The position numbers and the translations under genes were made by a program. Below are positions 17,011 to 25,127 of a DNA stretch of 64,000 nucleotides, piece by piece. The notes beneath the pieces are model-generated. The model did not search any database. It was not told the DNA's origin and worked only from the letters and a program-made list of their open reading frames with translations. The stretch is from the NCBI RefSeq assembly GCF_900104955.1, contig NZ_FNSI01000002.1, positions 428,561-492,560 of the forward strand, in the 5' to 3' direction. This DNA is from Beijerinckia sp. 28-YEA-48. GTDB taxonomy: Bacteria > Pseudomonadota > Alphaproteobacteria > Rhizobiales > Beijerinckiaceae. Every line of letters begins with the position of its first letter. Position 1 is the first letter of the stretch.

Positions 17011-17943
17011 ATGAAGGCATTACCCCACGTTGGTGATAAGCGCGTGATCGACATGCACGTGCATATCGGACCGGAACTGCTGCGCCGTAAATACACGGCG
17101 GAGACCCTCGCCGCCGAGGCTCGGCGCGAAGGGTTTGGCGTGGTGATGAAGAACCATTTCATTCCCACGACCGCGCAGGTCAGCCAGGTACGCCGGGCTG
17201 ACGACAAGGTGCCGCTGGTCGGCTCCGTCGCGCTGAACTTCGGCTGTGGCGGCGTTGACGATCATGGCGTGCGGTCCGCTTTGTCAGGCTGGAAGACCGA
17301 CGTCACGGCCGCGGACCCGAACCCGGAGCGGTTCGTTGTCTGGATGCCGACCATGTGCTGCGAGGCGCATCTGCGTTGCTATGACCGGCGCGATCTTTCG
17401 GAGGCCTGGGGTATCAAGCGCAAGTATACCCGGTTCTATGCCGAGGGGACCGGCTATACTTTTGATCCGGATAATACCGACAAACTGGCGGCGATGCGCC
17501 GCGCCCTGGAAGTGATCCGCGACAACGATCTCATCCTGGCCACGGGCCACCTCGACCGGAACGAGACGCTTACCGTCGTCAAGCTGGCCTACGAGACCGG
17601 CATTCGCCGGATCATCATGACCCACCCGCTGTTTCAATCGACCGAGCTCGATCCGGAAACGATGCGGCGCATGTGGGAGCAGTATGGCGCCTACAGCGAA
17701 CTCGCCTTCGTGAATCTCGCCATGGACCATCTCACCTATGAACAATACATCGCGGTCATCGAGGCTGTGGGATCAGAGGGCGTTATTCTCTCCTCGGACG
17801 TAGGCCAGATCTTTTCCCCACCTGTCGGAGATGCCCTGCGCGAATTCTTCAGCGAGTTTCAGAAGCGCGGCATCAAGGAGGACGATATCGTGCAGATGTC
17901 GGTGCTCAACACCAACAAGCTGCTCTTCGAAAACATGAGATAA
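17011..17943 (+). CDS. DUF6282 family metal-dependent hydrolase-like protein
   Basis: A 310-residue protein with an amidohydrolase-superfamily layout: HxH in VIDMHVHIGPELL (residues 15-27), MKNHFIPT, ATGHLDRNET, IIMTHPLFQ and ILSSDVGQ, which place His and Asp ligands in the order of a TIM-barrel metalloenzyme. These features match the uncharacterised DUF6282 proteins as I recall them. No experimentally known reaction. CAGGAG precedes ATG 17011. The HutC-type box and the divergent carrier suggest that it opens or processes an imidazole-derived compound, which is inference. Confidence 0.8.
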   Translation: MKALPHVGDKRVIDMHVHIGPELLRRKYTAETLAAEARREGFGVVMKNHFIPTTAQVSQVRRADDKVPLVGSVALNFGCGGVDDHGVRSALSGWKTDVTAADPNPERFVVWMPTMCCEAHLRCYDRRDLSEAWGIKRKYTRFYAEGTGYTFDPDNTDKLAAMRRALEVIRDNDLILATGHLDRNETLTVVKLAYETGIRRIIMTHPLFQSTELDPETMRRMWEQYGAYSELAFVNLAMDHLTYEQYIAVIEAVGSEGVILSSDVGQIFSPPVGDALREFFSEFQKRGIKEDDIVQMSVLNTNKLLFENMR

Positions 17944-17944
17944 G

Positions 17945-17999
17945 CTGAAACCAATTTCATGCCGCGTCAGTCGTTGTTCGGCGTGAAATTGGCTTTCAG
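17945..17999. terminator. Imperfect long inverted repeat between converging DUF6282 and hutC genes
   Basis: CTGAAACCAATTTCATGCCG pairs with a downstream copy (CGGCGTGAAATTGGCTTTCAG split by one bulge and one mismatch), with a 14-base loop that contains the hutC stop codon. There is no clear U-tract on either strand, so terminator function is only plausible. Confidence 0.35.
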
Positions 18000-18707
18000 A
18001 CGGTAGCTAGAGCCCTGGAAAATGGTGCGGACGTGCGTGATGATCTCGCCGCCGCGCCATGTGCGTCGCTGCACCACGAGACAGGCCGCGCCCTTCGTTA
18101 CGCGTAGCGCCTGAGCCGCTTCTGTATCCGCATCTTCGGCAAAAATGCTGTGTTCCGCCTCGGTCCAGGGAACGTGGTTGCGCAGCCAGGTTCCGGGCGG
18201 CTCGATCTCGAAGCTCTGCTCTAGCGCTTGAGGCACGGCGGCCGCGTTCAAAAACCGATGCTCATAGGCGAACGGTTGCTGGTTGGCCCAATGAAGGCAG
18301 CGACATTCAACGATATCGTGCTTCGGGCTCAGTTGCATCAGTTCCTGATCCGCCTTGCTCGCGTGTCGACGCCGTAAGGTCAAGAGTTCGTAGCGATAAA
18401 GATAACCAAGCGCCTCAACCTCAGCTTTGATATCCGGGATGCGAAGAACGGCCGATTGAACCGTGGGCTTCCCGACAAAGGTACCGACCTTGCGCCGCCG
18501 TTCGATAATACCTTTGGCCGCCAGGTCGGACAGAACCTTGTTCACGGTCATCCGCGAGCAAGCATATTTCTCAGCGAGTTCATGCTCGTTGGGGATGCGG
18601 TGGCCGGGAGACCAACGGCCGGAGAAAATCTTGGTTTCAATGTCCGAACGAATCCGGTCCTTCAGTGTCGTGGCTATGGGCCGCTTGGCGCGAATCTTCG
18701 TCGGCAT
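17967..18707 (-). CDS. hutC: Histidine utilization repressor, GntR/HutC family
   Basis: A 246-residue regulator. Residues 14-77 form a GntR winged helix (LKDRIRSDIETKIFSGRWSP, then YACSRMTVNKVLSDLAAKGII and KVGTFVG); residues 95-238 form the UTRA effector domain. HutC represses hut genes and is relieved by urocanate in characterised bacteria. The gene diverges from hutH across a TTTGTATAGACAAA box. Related boxes at 12.6, 15.0 and 17.0 kb imply that it controls more than the core hut genes. Confidence 0.92.
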   Translation of the reverse strand: MPTKIRAKRPIATTLKDRIRSDIETKIFSGRWSPGHRIPNEHELAEKYACSRMTVNKVLSDLAAKGIIERRRKVGTFVGKPTVQSAVLRIPDIKAEVEALGYLYRYELLTLRRRHASKADQELMQLSPKHDIVECRCLHWANQQPFAYEHRFLNAAAVPQALEQSFEIEPPGTWLRNHVPWTEAEHSIFAEDADTEAAQALRVTKGAACLVVQRRTWRGGEIITHVRTIFQGSSYRLKANFTPNND

Positions 18708-18875
18708 GAAAACCTTTTCAATCTTTTGTCGCTCTCCCGGTGAATATGCACCGCTTTACCGATGAGCAACAAGCTTTATCCAGCGCGTTTGGCACGATCA
18801 ACTCAACCATCGACACCAAAATGAACGCCGTGACGTTTCCGCTCGCCGTCAAAGCGCCGGCGTCAACGCGCACTA

Positions 18876-18889
18876 TTTGTATAGACAAA
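18876..18889. promoter_or_regulatory. HutC-type operator 5
   Basis: TTTGTATAGACAAA lies 71 bases upstream of hutH and 168 bases upstream of hutC. It is the reverse complement of the 14-bp core of operator 4. Position implies control of hutH and autoregulation of hutC. Confidence 0.78.
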
Positions 18890-18960
18890 AGAAATCGAGT
18901 CGGGTTATGTAAGCGCCACACGGCAACGCCCATGCGCTTACACGATCCGGGAGAACCTTG

Positions 18961-20532
18961 ATGACGGAAATCGTTTTGAACCCCGGACAGGTGCCGCTCA
19001 GCAACTGGCGCGCGATCTATCGTGGCGCCGCTGCACGGCTCAACCCCGATTGCTTTGCCAGGATCGAAGCCGGAGCGAAGGCCGTGGAGACGATTATCTC
19101 CCGCGATGAGCCCGTCTACGGAATCAATACCGGCTTCGGTAAGCTGGCGCACGTCCGCATTCAAACGGTGGACCTTGCTGCGCTTCAACGCAATATCGTG
19201 TTGTCGCATGCGGCAGGAACGGGCCCATCGATGCCACGCGAAATCGTCCGTCTGATGCTTGCCCTCAAATTGACCAGCCTTGCGCAAGGCGCCTCCGGAG
19301 CCCGTCTGCAGACGATCCAGATGCTTGAGACGCTGCTCGACAAAGATCTCATTCCCGATATCCCCGCACAAGGATCTGTGGGTGCGTCCGGCGACCTCGC
19401 GCCGTTGTCGCATATGACAGCGGCTCTGCTCGGCGTCGGCCATATTACGACATCGCGTGGCCGCCTGCCCGCAGCGGAAGCGCTGGCCGAAGCCGGCCTC
19501 CTGCCAATCGTGCTTGGCCCGAAGGAAGGCCTTGCCCTGCTCAACGGTACCCAGTTCTCAACCGCTTATGCCCTTGCCGGCCTTTTCGAAGCAGAACTGC
19601 TTATGCAGTCAGCCTTGGTGACAGGAGCTTTATCGACCGATGCCGCGCGCGGTTCCGATACGCCGTTCGATCCGCGCATCCATGCGCTACGCCCGCACCC
19701 GGGCCAGGTGAAAACCGCAGCAACGCTCCGCCACCTGCTGGAAGGCAGCGCCATTCGCGCCTCCCACCGTGTCAATGATGAGCGTGTTCAGGATCCCTAT
19801 TGCCTGCGTTGCCAGCCACAGGTGATGGGCGCGTGCTACGATGCCCTGCAAAACGCGGCGAATATTCTCGAGATCGAAGCGAACAGCGTCACCGACAATC
19901 CGTTGATCTTCACCGCCGAGGAAGAGGCCGTTTCCGGCGGAAATTTCCATGCCGAACCCGTCGCCTTCGCGGCCGACATCATCGCGATCGCGATCTGCGA
20001 AATCGGCTCTCTGGCCGAACGTCGCATTGCTATGCTGGTGGATCCGGCTCTCTCAGGTTTGCCCGCTTTTCTCACGGCGAAGCCGGGCCTCAACTCCGGG
20101 TTCATGATCCCGCAAGTAACGGCAGCAGCGCTGGTCTCGGAGAATAAGCAGAAAGCTTACCCTGCCAGCGTCGACTCCATCCCCACTTCCGCCAATCAAG
20201 AGGACCACGTGTCCATGGCGGCACATGGATCACGCCGCCTACTTAGCATGGCCGAGAACGCTGCTGCAGTGATCGGCATCGAATTGCTTACCGCCGCCCA
20301 GGGGTGCGATTTCCATCAGCCACTGGCGTCGAGCATACCGCTTCAGGCAGTTCGCAATTGCGTACGTTCGAAGGTGCCGTATATCGACGACGACCAGTAT
20401 ATATACCCGCATATACAAAATGCTATTCACCTCGTCCGGAGTGGTGCCGTCGCCGAGGCCGCGGGCACTCCTCTCCTGCCCTCGATCTGCGGGCAAGCGG
20501 CATGCACCCTTAGCGCAAGCTCCATCATTTAA
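18961..20532 (+). CDS. hutH: Histidine ammonia-lyase
   Basis: A 523-residue enzyme that deaminates L-histidine to trans-urocanate. The MIO-forming Ala142-Ser143-Gly144 triad falls in GSVGASGDLAPLSH at exactly the classical HutH numbering, and Tyr53 is in PVYGINTGFG. Family length is about 510. ATG 18961 follows CGGGAGA; the TTG one codon earlier is not needed. The tail (YIDDDQYIYPHIQNAIHLV then SICGQAACTLSASSII) is slightly longer and less canonical than in well-studied HutH proteins. Separated from hutG-U-D by 16 kb of inferred regulon genes. Confidence 0.95.
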   Translation: MTEIVLNPGQVPLSNWRAIYRGAAARLNPDCFARIEAGAKAVETIISRDEPVYGINTGFGKLAHVRIQTVDLAALQRNIVLSHAAGTGPSMPREIVRLMLALKLTSLAQGASGARLQTIQMLETLLDKDLIPDIPAQGSVGASGDLAPLSHMTAALLGVGHITTSRGRLPAAEALAEAGLLPIVLGPKEGLALLNGTQFSTAYALAGLFEAELLMQSALVTGALSTDAARGSDTPFDPRIHALRPHPGQVKTAATLRHLLEGSAIRASHRVNDERVQDPYCLRCQPQVMGACYDALQNAANILEIEANSVTDNPLIFTAEEEAVSGGNFHAEPVAFAADIIAIAICEIGSLAERRIAMLVDPALSGLPAFLTAKPGLNSGFMIPQVTAAALVSENKQKAYPASVDSIPTSANQEDHVSMAAHGSRRLLSMAENAAAVIGIELLTAAQGCDFHQPLASSIPLQAVRNCVRSKVPYIDDDQYIYPHIQNAIHLVRSGAVAEAAGTPLLPSICGQAACTLSASSII

Positions 20533-20668
20533 GATATTGCACTTTAAGCTGTTGTCTGTGGGCGACGTGGGGACTCTGTCACGATCGCCTCACTCGAGCG
20601 GTTTTTGGCCCTTAAATTTCACCGCGCCAGTGACAGGTGTGCTCCACTGGTGGCCCGCAACTAAGAGG

Positions 20669-20989
20669 CTATTGGGGAGCACCCAATGGGTGTGTCGTCG
20701 GGCGCCCTACGCCCGGTCGCAGCGGCGGTGCCAATCCCGGCCGGGGCGGGCGTGGTCCAAACCGCGGTTGCTGCCACGGCGGCGCTTGAAAACGGGAACG
20801 AGGAGGCAGTGTATGAAACCGCGCCTTTCGAACACAACGGCCCCGGGCGTCTCGCACCCAACCCGGCCCACATCCTCGCGCAACATCTTGCACGAGGGAG
20901 ATATCCCCTAACGGTGCCGGAACGGGCATCGCAGATGCGCTAGATACAAGTCCGAATAAAATTGCGGCCGCTGCAAATTGTTTACGCAT
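20669..20989 (-). CDS. Small secreted GCG-type protein
   Basis: A 106-residue protein with a signal peptide (RKQFAAAAILFGLVSSASA) and the GCGPGWVRDARGRCV motif at about residues 40-54 that defines the GCG (GCG_CRPN) small secreted proteins of alphaproteobacteria. The C-terminus is Pro/Arg/Gly rich and ends RPGVGRPTTHPLG, a tail shared with the next gene. GGAGAGG precedes ATG 20989. Function unknown; likely cell-envelope. Confidence 0.75.
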   Translation of the reverse strand: MRKQFAAAAILFGLVSSASAMPVPAPLGDISLVQDVARGCGPGWVRDARGRCVRKARFHTLPPRSRFQAPPWQQPRFGPRPPRPGLAPPLRPGVGRPTTHPLGAPQ

Positions 20990-21093
20990 GCCTCTCCTCC
21001 TTGGACGAAGAAAGTTCCTTAACGAACTATCTCCCAAACCCCGGCACTTGGGCGTACACCCATCACTCCTGCCACCTCATCAAATAGGCCTTC

Positions 21094-21120
21094 CAGGGCT
21101 AGATCACACGTCTAGCCCTG
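21094..21120. terminator. Hairpin at the 3' end of the lipoprotein gene
   Basis: CAGGGCTAGA and TCTAGCCCTG form a perfect 10-bp stem around a 7-base loop. The stem contains the stop codon of the leftward lipoprotein gene. No good U-tract follows, so it may stabilise the mRNA end or weakly terminate. Confidence 0.4.
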
Positions 21121-21552
21121 AACACCTAAGGGGCGAGTCGTTGGGCGGCCAATCCCAGGACGGTGCATGGGCGGATGAAAGCCGGGACGAGGAGGCCGCG
21201 GCCCGATTCCCGGACGATGCATGGGACGATGCCATCCCATTCCTGGATGCTGCCAATGCGACCTGTGAATGTAATGGCGATGATAAGTAGGACGGCTTGC
21301 GGCCGCGCCAATCACGGCGCCACCGATCACACCAGCAGCCACAGCGGCCGTGGCGGCGTTCGCAGCATCCTGTGACTGCGCGCGGTTGTTCTGAAAGGTT
21401 GCGGCGACGCAACGACGATGAGCTTCGGTTCCAGGCCGTAAGCCCTGAGCCTCGCAGGTCATCTGGGCGCTGACGGCCGATTCCTGCGTCGTTTGGCAAC
21501 CAGCGAGAGAGATCGCAAACAGAACGCCGACGATCGCAGCTTTAAAACGCAT
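21112..21552 (-). CDS. Small lipoprotein with proline-rich repeat tail
   Basis: A 146-residue lipoprotein: signal sequence ending in lipobox LAGC, a Cys-containing central part (MTCEAQGLRPGTEAHRRCV), a Gly/Ala-rich hydrophobic stretch near 65-85 (AAVAAGVIGGAVIGAAA), then a His/Pro/Arg tail with two MHRPGIG repeats. The end RPGIGRPTTRPLG matches the preceding small protein's tail. GGAGAG lies upstream; GTG 21558 two codons earlier is an alternative start. Function unknown. Confidence 0.72.
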   Translation of the reverse strand: MRFKAAIVGVLFAISLAGCQTTQESAVSAQMTCEAQGLRPGTEAHRRCVAATFQNNRAQSQDAANAATAAVAAGVIGGAVIGAAASRPTYHRHYIHRSHWQHPGMGWHRPMHRPGIGPRPPRPGFHPPMHRPGIGRPTTRPLGVQG

Positions 21553-22064
21553 CTGCACAGTATCTCTCCATAGCTACGTCGATCGCCTGGCTTGTGATCG
21601 AGTACTCGAGAAAGACTACTTCGCCTATGCCTGGATTTAAATCTAAAGAAGCCGCAATTTGCCGTGAGACACGAAAAATGGGACCGGAAGCACTGACGTG
21701 GGACGTACTGCACAGAGCGGCCGAGAGCTGCGTCCTTGCTCATGAACTTTTCGCGGGTTTTCAACGACGCACTATCCGCGCCCAGACAAGACAAAAATCG
21801 CGTGGGCACTCCGAACGCCTATCGTAACACAACGTCCTGCTCCATTCCCGCGATTGGCGAGAGCCGATTCACTGGAAGAGGCGACAGCTAAGATGCTAAC
21901 GCTGCCAGCACATTGTCACCTCTTATAGGTCCAGGGCTCCTGGTGCTGCCGGATTCGATGCTGCGCAGCGCTCCGTCGGCTTGAAGCTGCCTGCGATCGA
22001 CCGACTCGGCAATGGAAGAGCACCGCCCGCGCGAGCGACATCGCGCTAAACTATGGCTCTATAC
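21553..22064. other. Intergenic stretch without a convincing gene
   Basis: About 510 bases between the lipoprotein gene start and the end of the drug-type MFS gene. Short frames occur on both strands but lack ribosome sites, family motifs and a codon pattern like the neighbours. I see no repeat, tRNA or clear terminator in it. Confidence 0.5.
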
Positions 22065-23483
22065 TTATTGGTCTCGTACGAGCAGAAATGCGCTCGCTGA
22101 TGCGACAGCAGCCATCCCGGTCCCGATGAGTGCGGCAGCATGGCTAGATACAATGAGCTCCTGCCCGCTGGTTCCGAGCGACGCGCCCAGCAATGCCGTA
22201 GCGATGAGTCCGCCTACGCGCGACACCGCGCTATTAAATCCCGATGCCGATCCCGTATGCGCGGCATCAACCGAAGCAAGCACTGCATTCGTTAAGGGCG
22301 CCACGGCCATCGCCATCCCAATTGAAACGACGAGTACGGCGGGAAAAACGGCAGTCCAGTAGCTGCCAGCGCCATCGATCCGCAACATAAGACAATAACC
22401 AGCCGCAGCGACAGCCGATCCAACCGTGAGCGGCCATCGCGGACCGATGCGGTCGGCCAGCCAACCCATTGCAGGCGACCCCAAAGCGATAACCAGAGGA
22501 AACGGCAGCAACGCGGCACCTGCAGCGGTTCCTGAGTAGTGATACTCTGACTCGATCAAGACATATGGCAACAAGACCATCAGGCCCCCAAGGGCACCAT
22601 AGAGAAAGAAGGTTAGTAAGGTCAGGCCGACGAACATTTTTGAGCCAAACAACGTCAGAGGCATCATGGCCCGTTCACCTTGCTTGCTCTCGAACCAAAC
22701 AAACGCGAACATCGCAAGGCCGCCCACTGCGAAAGCAATGAAGGCCGGAAATGTCCAACCCTCCCGCCCGGCGCCCATTGTCAGCGCCCAAGTCAAAGCA
22801 CCCAACCCCACAGTCGCCAGAACACCGCCGAACGTGTCGAGCCGTACACCGATGCTGCCACTTTGACTGTCCTTGATGAAAAGAAAGGTCAGCACAATCG
22901 CAGCGATTGCCAAAGGGATATTCAGCAGAAAGATCGCCCGCCAGCCAACCGTATCAATCAGCCATCCGCCAAGAACCGGTCCAACCGCGCCCACAATCGC
23001 GGCCGCTGCAGCCCAGACTCCAATCGCACGCCCACGCTGCGCCCCGGCGAATGCATCAGCAAGTATAGCCAAACTATTTGGCAACAGGATCGCCGCGCCG
23101 ATGCCTTGCACTACCCGACCGAAAATCAGCCAGGAAATGCTCTGTGATGCTGCGCAGAGCATTGACGCAAAGGTGAATATCAATATCCCAAGGACTAGAA
23201 GCCGAGCACGGCCAAAGCGGTCACCAACAGCACCGCCGAGAAGCAACAGCGCGCTGAGCGGCAGAAGATATCCATTTATAATCCACTGCAGCAACGCACC
23301 CTCCACGCCGAATGATGCGCGGATTGCAGGCAAGCCAACATTCACTACAGAGCCATCGATAAAAGCGAGGCTCGATGCCAGAATAGTCGTCGCGAGAATT
23401 AAATTGGGATGCGATGCGGCGGATTTTGGAGGAATCGCCGCGGCCATGGCGGCATCGCAAGATGTATGAATGAAGGCGCTCAT
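22065..23483 (-). CDS. MFS drug-resistance-type transporter (DHA2/EmrB-QacA, 14 spans)
   Basis: A 472-residue membrane protein. TM1 motif LASSLAFIDGSVVNVGLPAI, the loop 2-3 motif GGAVGDRFGRARLL and the TM5 motif C region (GAVGPVLGGWLIDTVGWRAIFLLNIPLA) are those of 14-span drug:H+ antiporters. It stands alone without a membrane-fusion partner. Its first 30 codons have a diverged, truncated copy at 41.33-41.41 kb. Substrate unknown. Confidence 0.87.
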   Translation of the reverse strand: MSAFIHTSCDAAMAAAIPPKSAASHPNLILATTILASSLAFIDGSVVNVGLPAIRASFGVEGALLQWIINGYLLPLSALLLLGGAVGDRFGRARLLVLGILIFTFASMLCAASQSISWLIFGRVVQGIGAAILLPNSLAILADAFAGAQRGRAIGVWAAAAAIVGAVGPVLGGWLIDTVGWRAIFLLNIPLAIAAIVLTFLFIKDSQSGSIGVRLDTFGGVLATVGLGALTWALTMGAGREGWTFPAFIAFAVGGLAMFAFVWFESKQGERAMMPLTLFGSKMFVGLTLLTFFLYGALGGLMVLLPYVLIESEYHYSGTAAGAALLPFPLVIALGSPAMGWLADRIGPRWPLTVGSAVAAAGYCLMLRIDGAGSYWTAVFPAVLVVSIGMAMAVAPLTNAVLASVDAAHTGSASGFNSAVSRVGGLIATALLGASLGTSGQELIVSSHAAALIGTGMAAVASASAFLLVRDQ

Positions 23484-23841
23484 ACGCGAACTGTATGCGA
23501 GAGTGCTTAACGTTGCACGCTCTCAGACAGCCCATCCAGCGAAAGCCGACAAGCTGGACCGCGCATCACCAAATGCACAAAGCTCAGGGCCGCTTCAGCC
23601 GTCCAAACAAAAGCGCGATGTTGCGTCACAGCATTCGGCAAATCAGCGATAGCAAGTTCAGAAAGTCACTTTCGCTACAATGCAAAGCTTAGATTCTATG
23701 GGCGTGTATATTGGATAGCGCCCGCACAAAAATGTACTCCCTCAATATTATCAAGTGCTGCGGCTTAATATGAAGGAGATCTAATCGACAATGTTAAACT
23801 CTATCTATCATTCTTCGATCACCTACCCAAAGCTTGTCGCC
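23484..23841. repeat. Intergenic region that is one source of the degraded copies at 41.3-41.6 kb
   Basis: No gene is supported between the MFS start and the small secreted protein. Bases 23578-23627 align with 41431-41480 (shared AAACAAAAGCGCGATG core and flanks). Bases 23373-23450 (inside the MFS start) align with 41328-41405. Alignments were made by eye. Confidence 0.6.
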
Positions 23842-24066
23842 CTACGGGCGATATCCATACTTTTTCATGCACGATCTATACATATTAACGGCAACGTTCT
23901 GCGCTGGATCGGCCGCATCAGTTGGCTTCGGCGCATTGTTATGTGCAAGCATCATACATTGCTCGACAGCTTTGGTTCGCGAAGGGCGTTGCGATTGGGC
24001 CGATGCGGGATGCGTCGCAACAATCGCGGAAACCGTGATGGCGAGACTGAGTGCAGAGAATTTCAT
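23842..24066 (-). CDS. Small secreted protein, unknown function
   Basis: A 74-residue protein with a clean signal peptide (KFSALSLAITVSAIVATHPASA) and a 50-residue mature part holding two cysteines (EQCMMLAHNN and MYRSCMKKYGYRP). AAGGAG lies at good spacing before ATG 24066, which is why I accept so short a gene. A pseudogenised copy lies at 41538-41622. I do not recognise the family. Confidence 0.7.
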   Translation of the reverse strand: MKFSALSLAITVSAIVATHPASAQSQRPSRTKAVEQCMMLAHNNAPKPTDAADPAQNVAVNMYRSCMKKYGYRP

Positions 24067-24113
24067 AATTACTTCTCCTTGCTAACGGCCGAAAGCGATC
24101 CCAGCTGACCCAA

Positions 24114-24944
24114 TCAATTTTTGATGAAAGCTATCAGATCAGCGTTGATCAGATCGGGATGGGTTGTGCACATGCCGTGCGGCAGCTTCTCATAGACTTT
24201 GAGCGAGCCCTGCCGAAGCAGCTTCGCTGATATGAGGGCGGAATCGGCAAGAGGCACGATCTGATCGTCATCGCCGTGCATCACAAGCGTCGGAATATCG
24301 ACCGTTTTGAGATCCTCGGTGAAGTCAGTCTCGGAGAACGCCTTGATCCCATCGTAGTGGGCCTTGGCACCGCCCATCATACCCTGACGCCACCAATTTC
24401 TGATCACACCCTGATCAATTTTGGCTCCTGGTCGATTATAGCCGTAGAATGGACCGCTTGGGACATCCAGAAAGAACTGAGCTCTATTCTCCGCGAGCGC
24501 TTTCCGGAAATCGTCGAAGACTGTGATCGGCAGGCCGCCAGGATTCCTCTCGGTCTTCAACATGAGCGGCGGGACGGCCCCGATCAGCACCAATTTGGCA
24601 ACGCGGCCTTTGCCAAATTGCACCGCGTAATGCAGCGCTTCACCACCACCTGTGGAATGGCCTACGTGGACAGTGTTCGAGAGGTTGAGATGATCAACCA
24701 CGGACGCGACGTCAGCGGCGTAGTGATCCATATCGTGCCCTTCCCCGACCTGGGTTGAGCGGCCATGCCCGCGTCGGTCATGCGCGATCACGCGATAGCC
24801 CTGGGCCGCGAAGAACAGCATCTGGGCATCCCAGTCGTCCGAACTCAGCGGCCATCCGTGATGGAAGAAGATCGGTTGCGCACTTTTCGGGCCCCAATCC
24901 TTGAAGAAAATATCGATACCATCTTTGGAAGTGACAAATGGCAT
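24114..24944 (-). CDS. Alpha/beta hydrolase, non-heme chloroperoxidase-like
   Basis: A 276-residue hydrolase beginning MPFVTSKDGIDIFFKDWGPK, with oxyanion HHGWPLSSDDWD, the nucleophile Ser in VGHSTGGGE (about residue 96), Asp in MHGDDDQIVP and His near PHGMCTTHPD. This pattern is that of cofactor-free haloperoxidases/arylesterases. The activity in vivo is probably ester hydrolysis. It diverges from the LysR gene at 25128, its likely regulator. Confidence 0.88.
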   Translation of the reverse strand: MPFVTSKDGIDIFFKDWGPKSAQPIFFHHGWPLSSDDWDAQMLFFAAQGYRVIAHDRRGHGRSTQVGEGHDMDHYAADVASVVDHLNLSNTVHVGHSTGGGEALHYAVQFGKGRVAKLVLIGAVPPLMLKTERNPGGLPITVFDDFRKALAENRAQFFLDVPSGPFYGYNRPGAKIDQGVIRNWWRQGMMGGAKAHYDGIKAFSETDFTEDLKTVDIPTLVMHGDDDQIVPLADSALISAKLLRQGSLKVYEKLPHGMCTTHPDLINADLIAFIKN

Positions 24945-25051
24945 AATTGACCGCCCATCTCGCGACTTCGCAGGCTACGTTTGATCTGCCTGCGATGCAA
25001 AAGCCCGAACGGAGCTTTATTTGCAGAGCCTAGAAGGCGCGCCTTTTCCGG

Positions 25052-25098
25052 ACAATCCGGTCAATCATCACCATGCTGTCCATGATTTAAGAACAAAC
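25052..25098. repeat. Segment with a diverged copy at 41247-41293
   Basis: ACAATCCGGTCAATCATCAC and what follows (CTGTCCATGATT) match 41247-41293 with scattered mismatches. It lies in the hydrolase-LysR promoter gap, so it may contain the LysR binding site. Confidence 0.55.
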
Positions 25099-25127
25099 GA
25101 AATTGGGCTTGTTGTAAGATTGATGAC

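Noticed and set aside
20400..20422. Possible sixth HutC box inside the 3' end of hutH (ATATACAAAATG half site)
   Set aside because: Only one half site matches; the other arm has no symmetry, and it is inside coding sequence.
21459..21827. Two short frames on opposite strands upstream of the lipoprotein gene
   Set aside because: No ribosome site, no family motif, and odd codon use.
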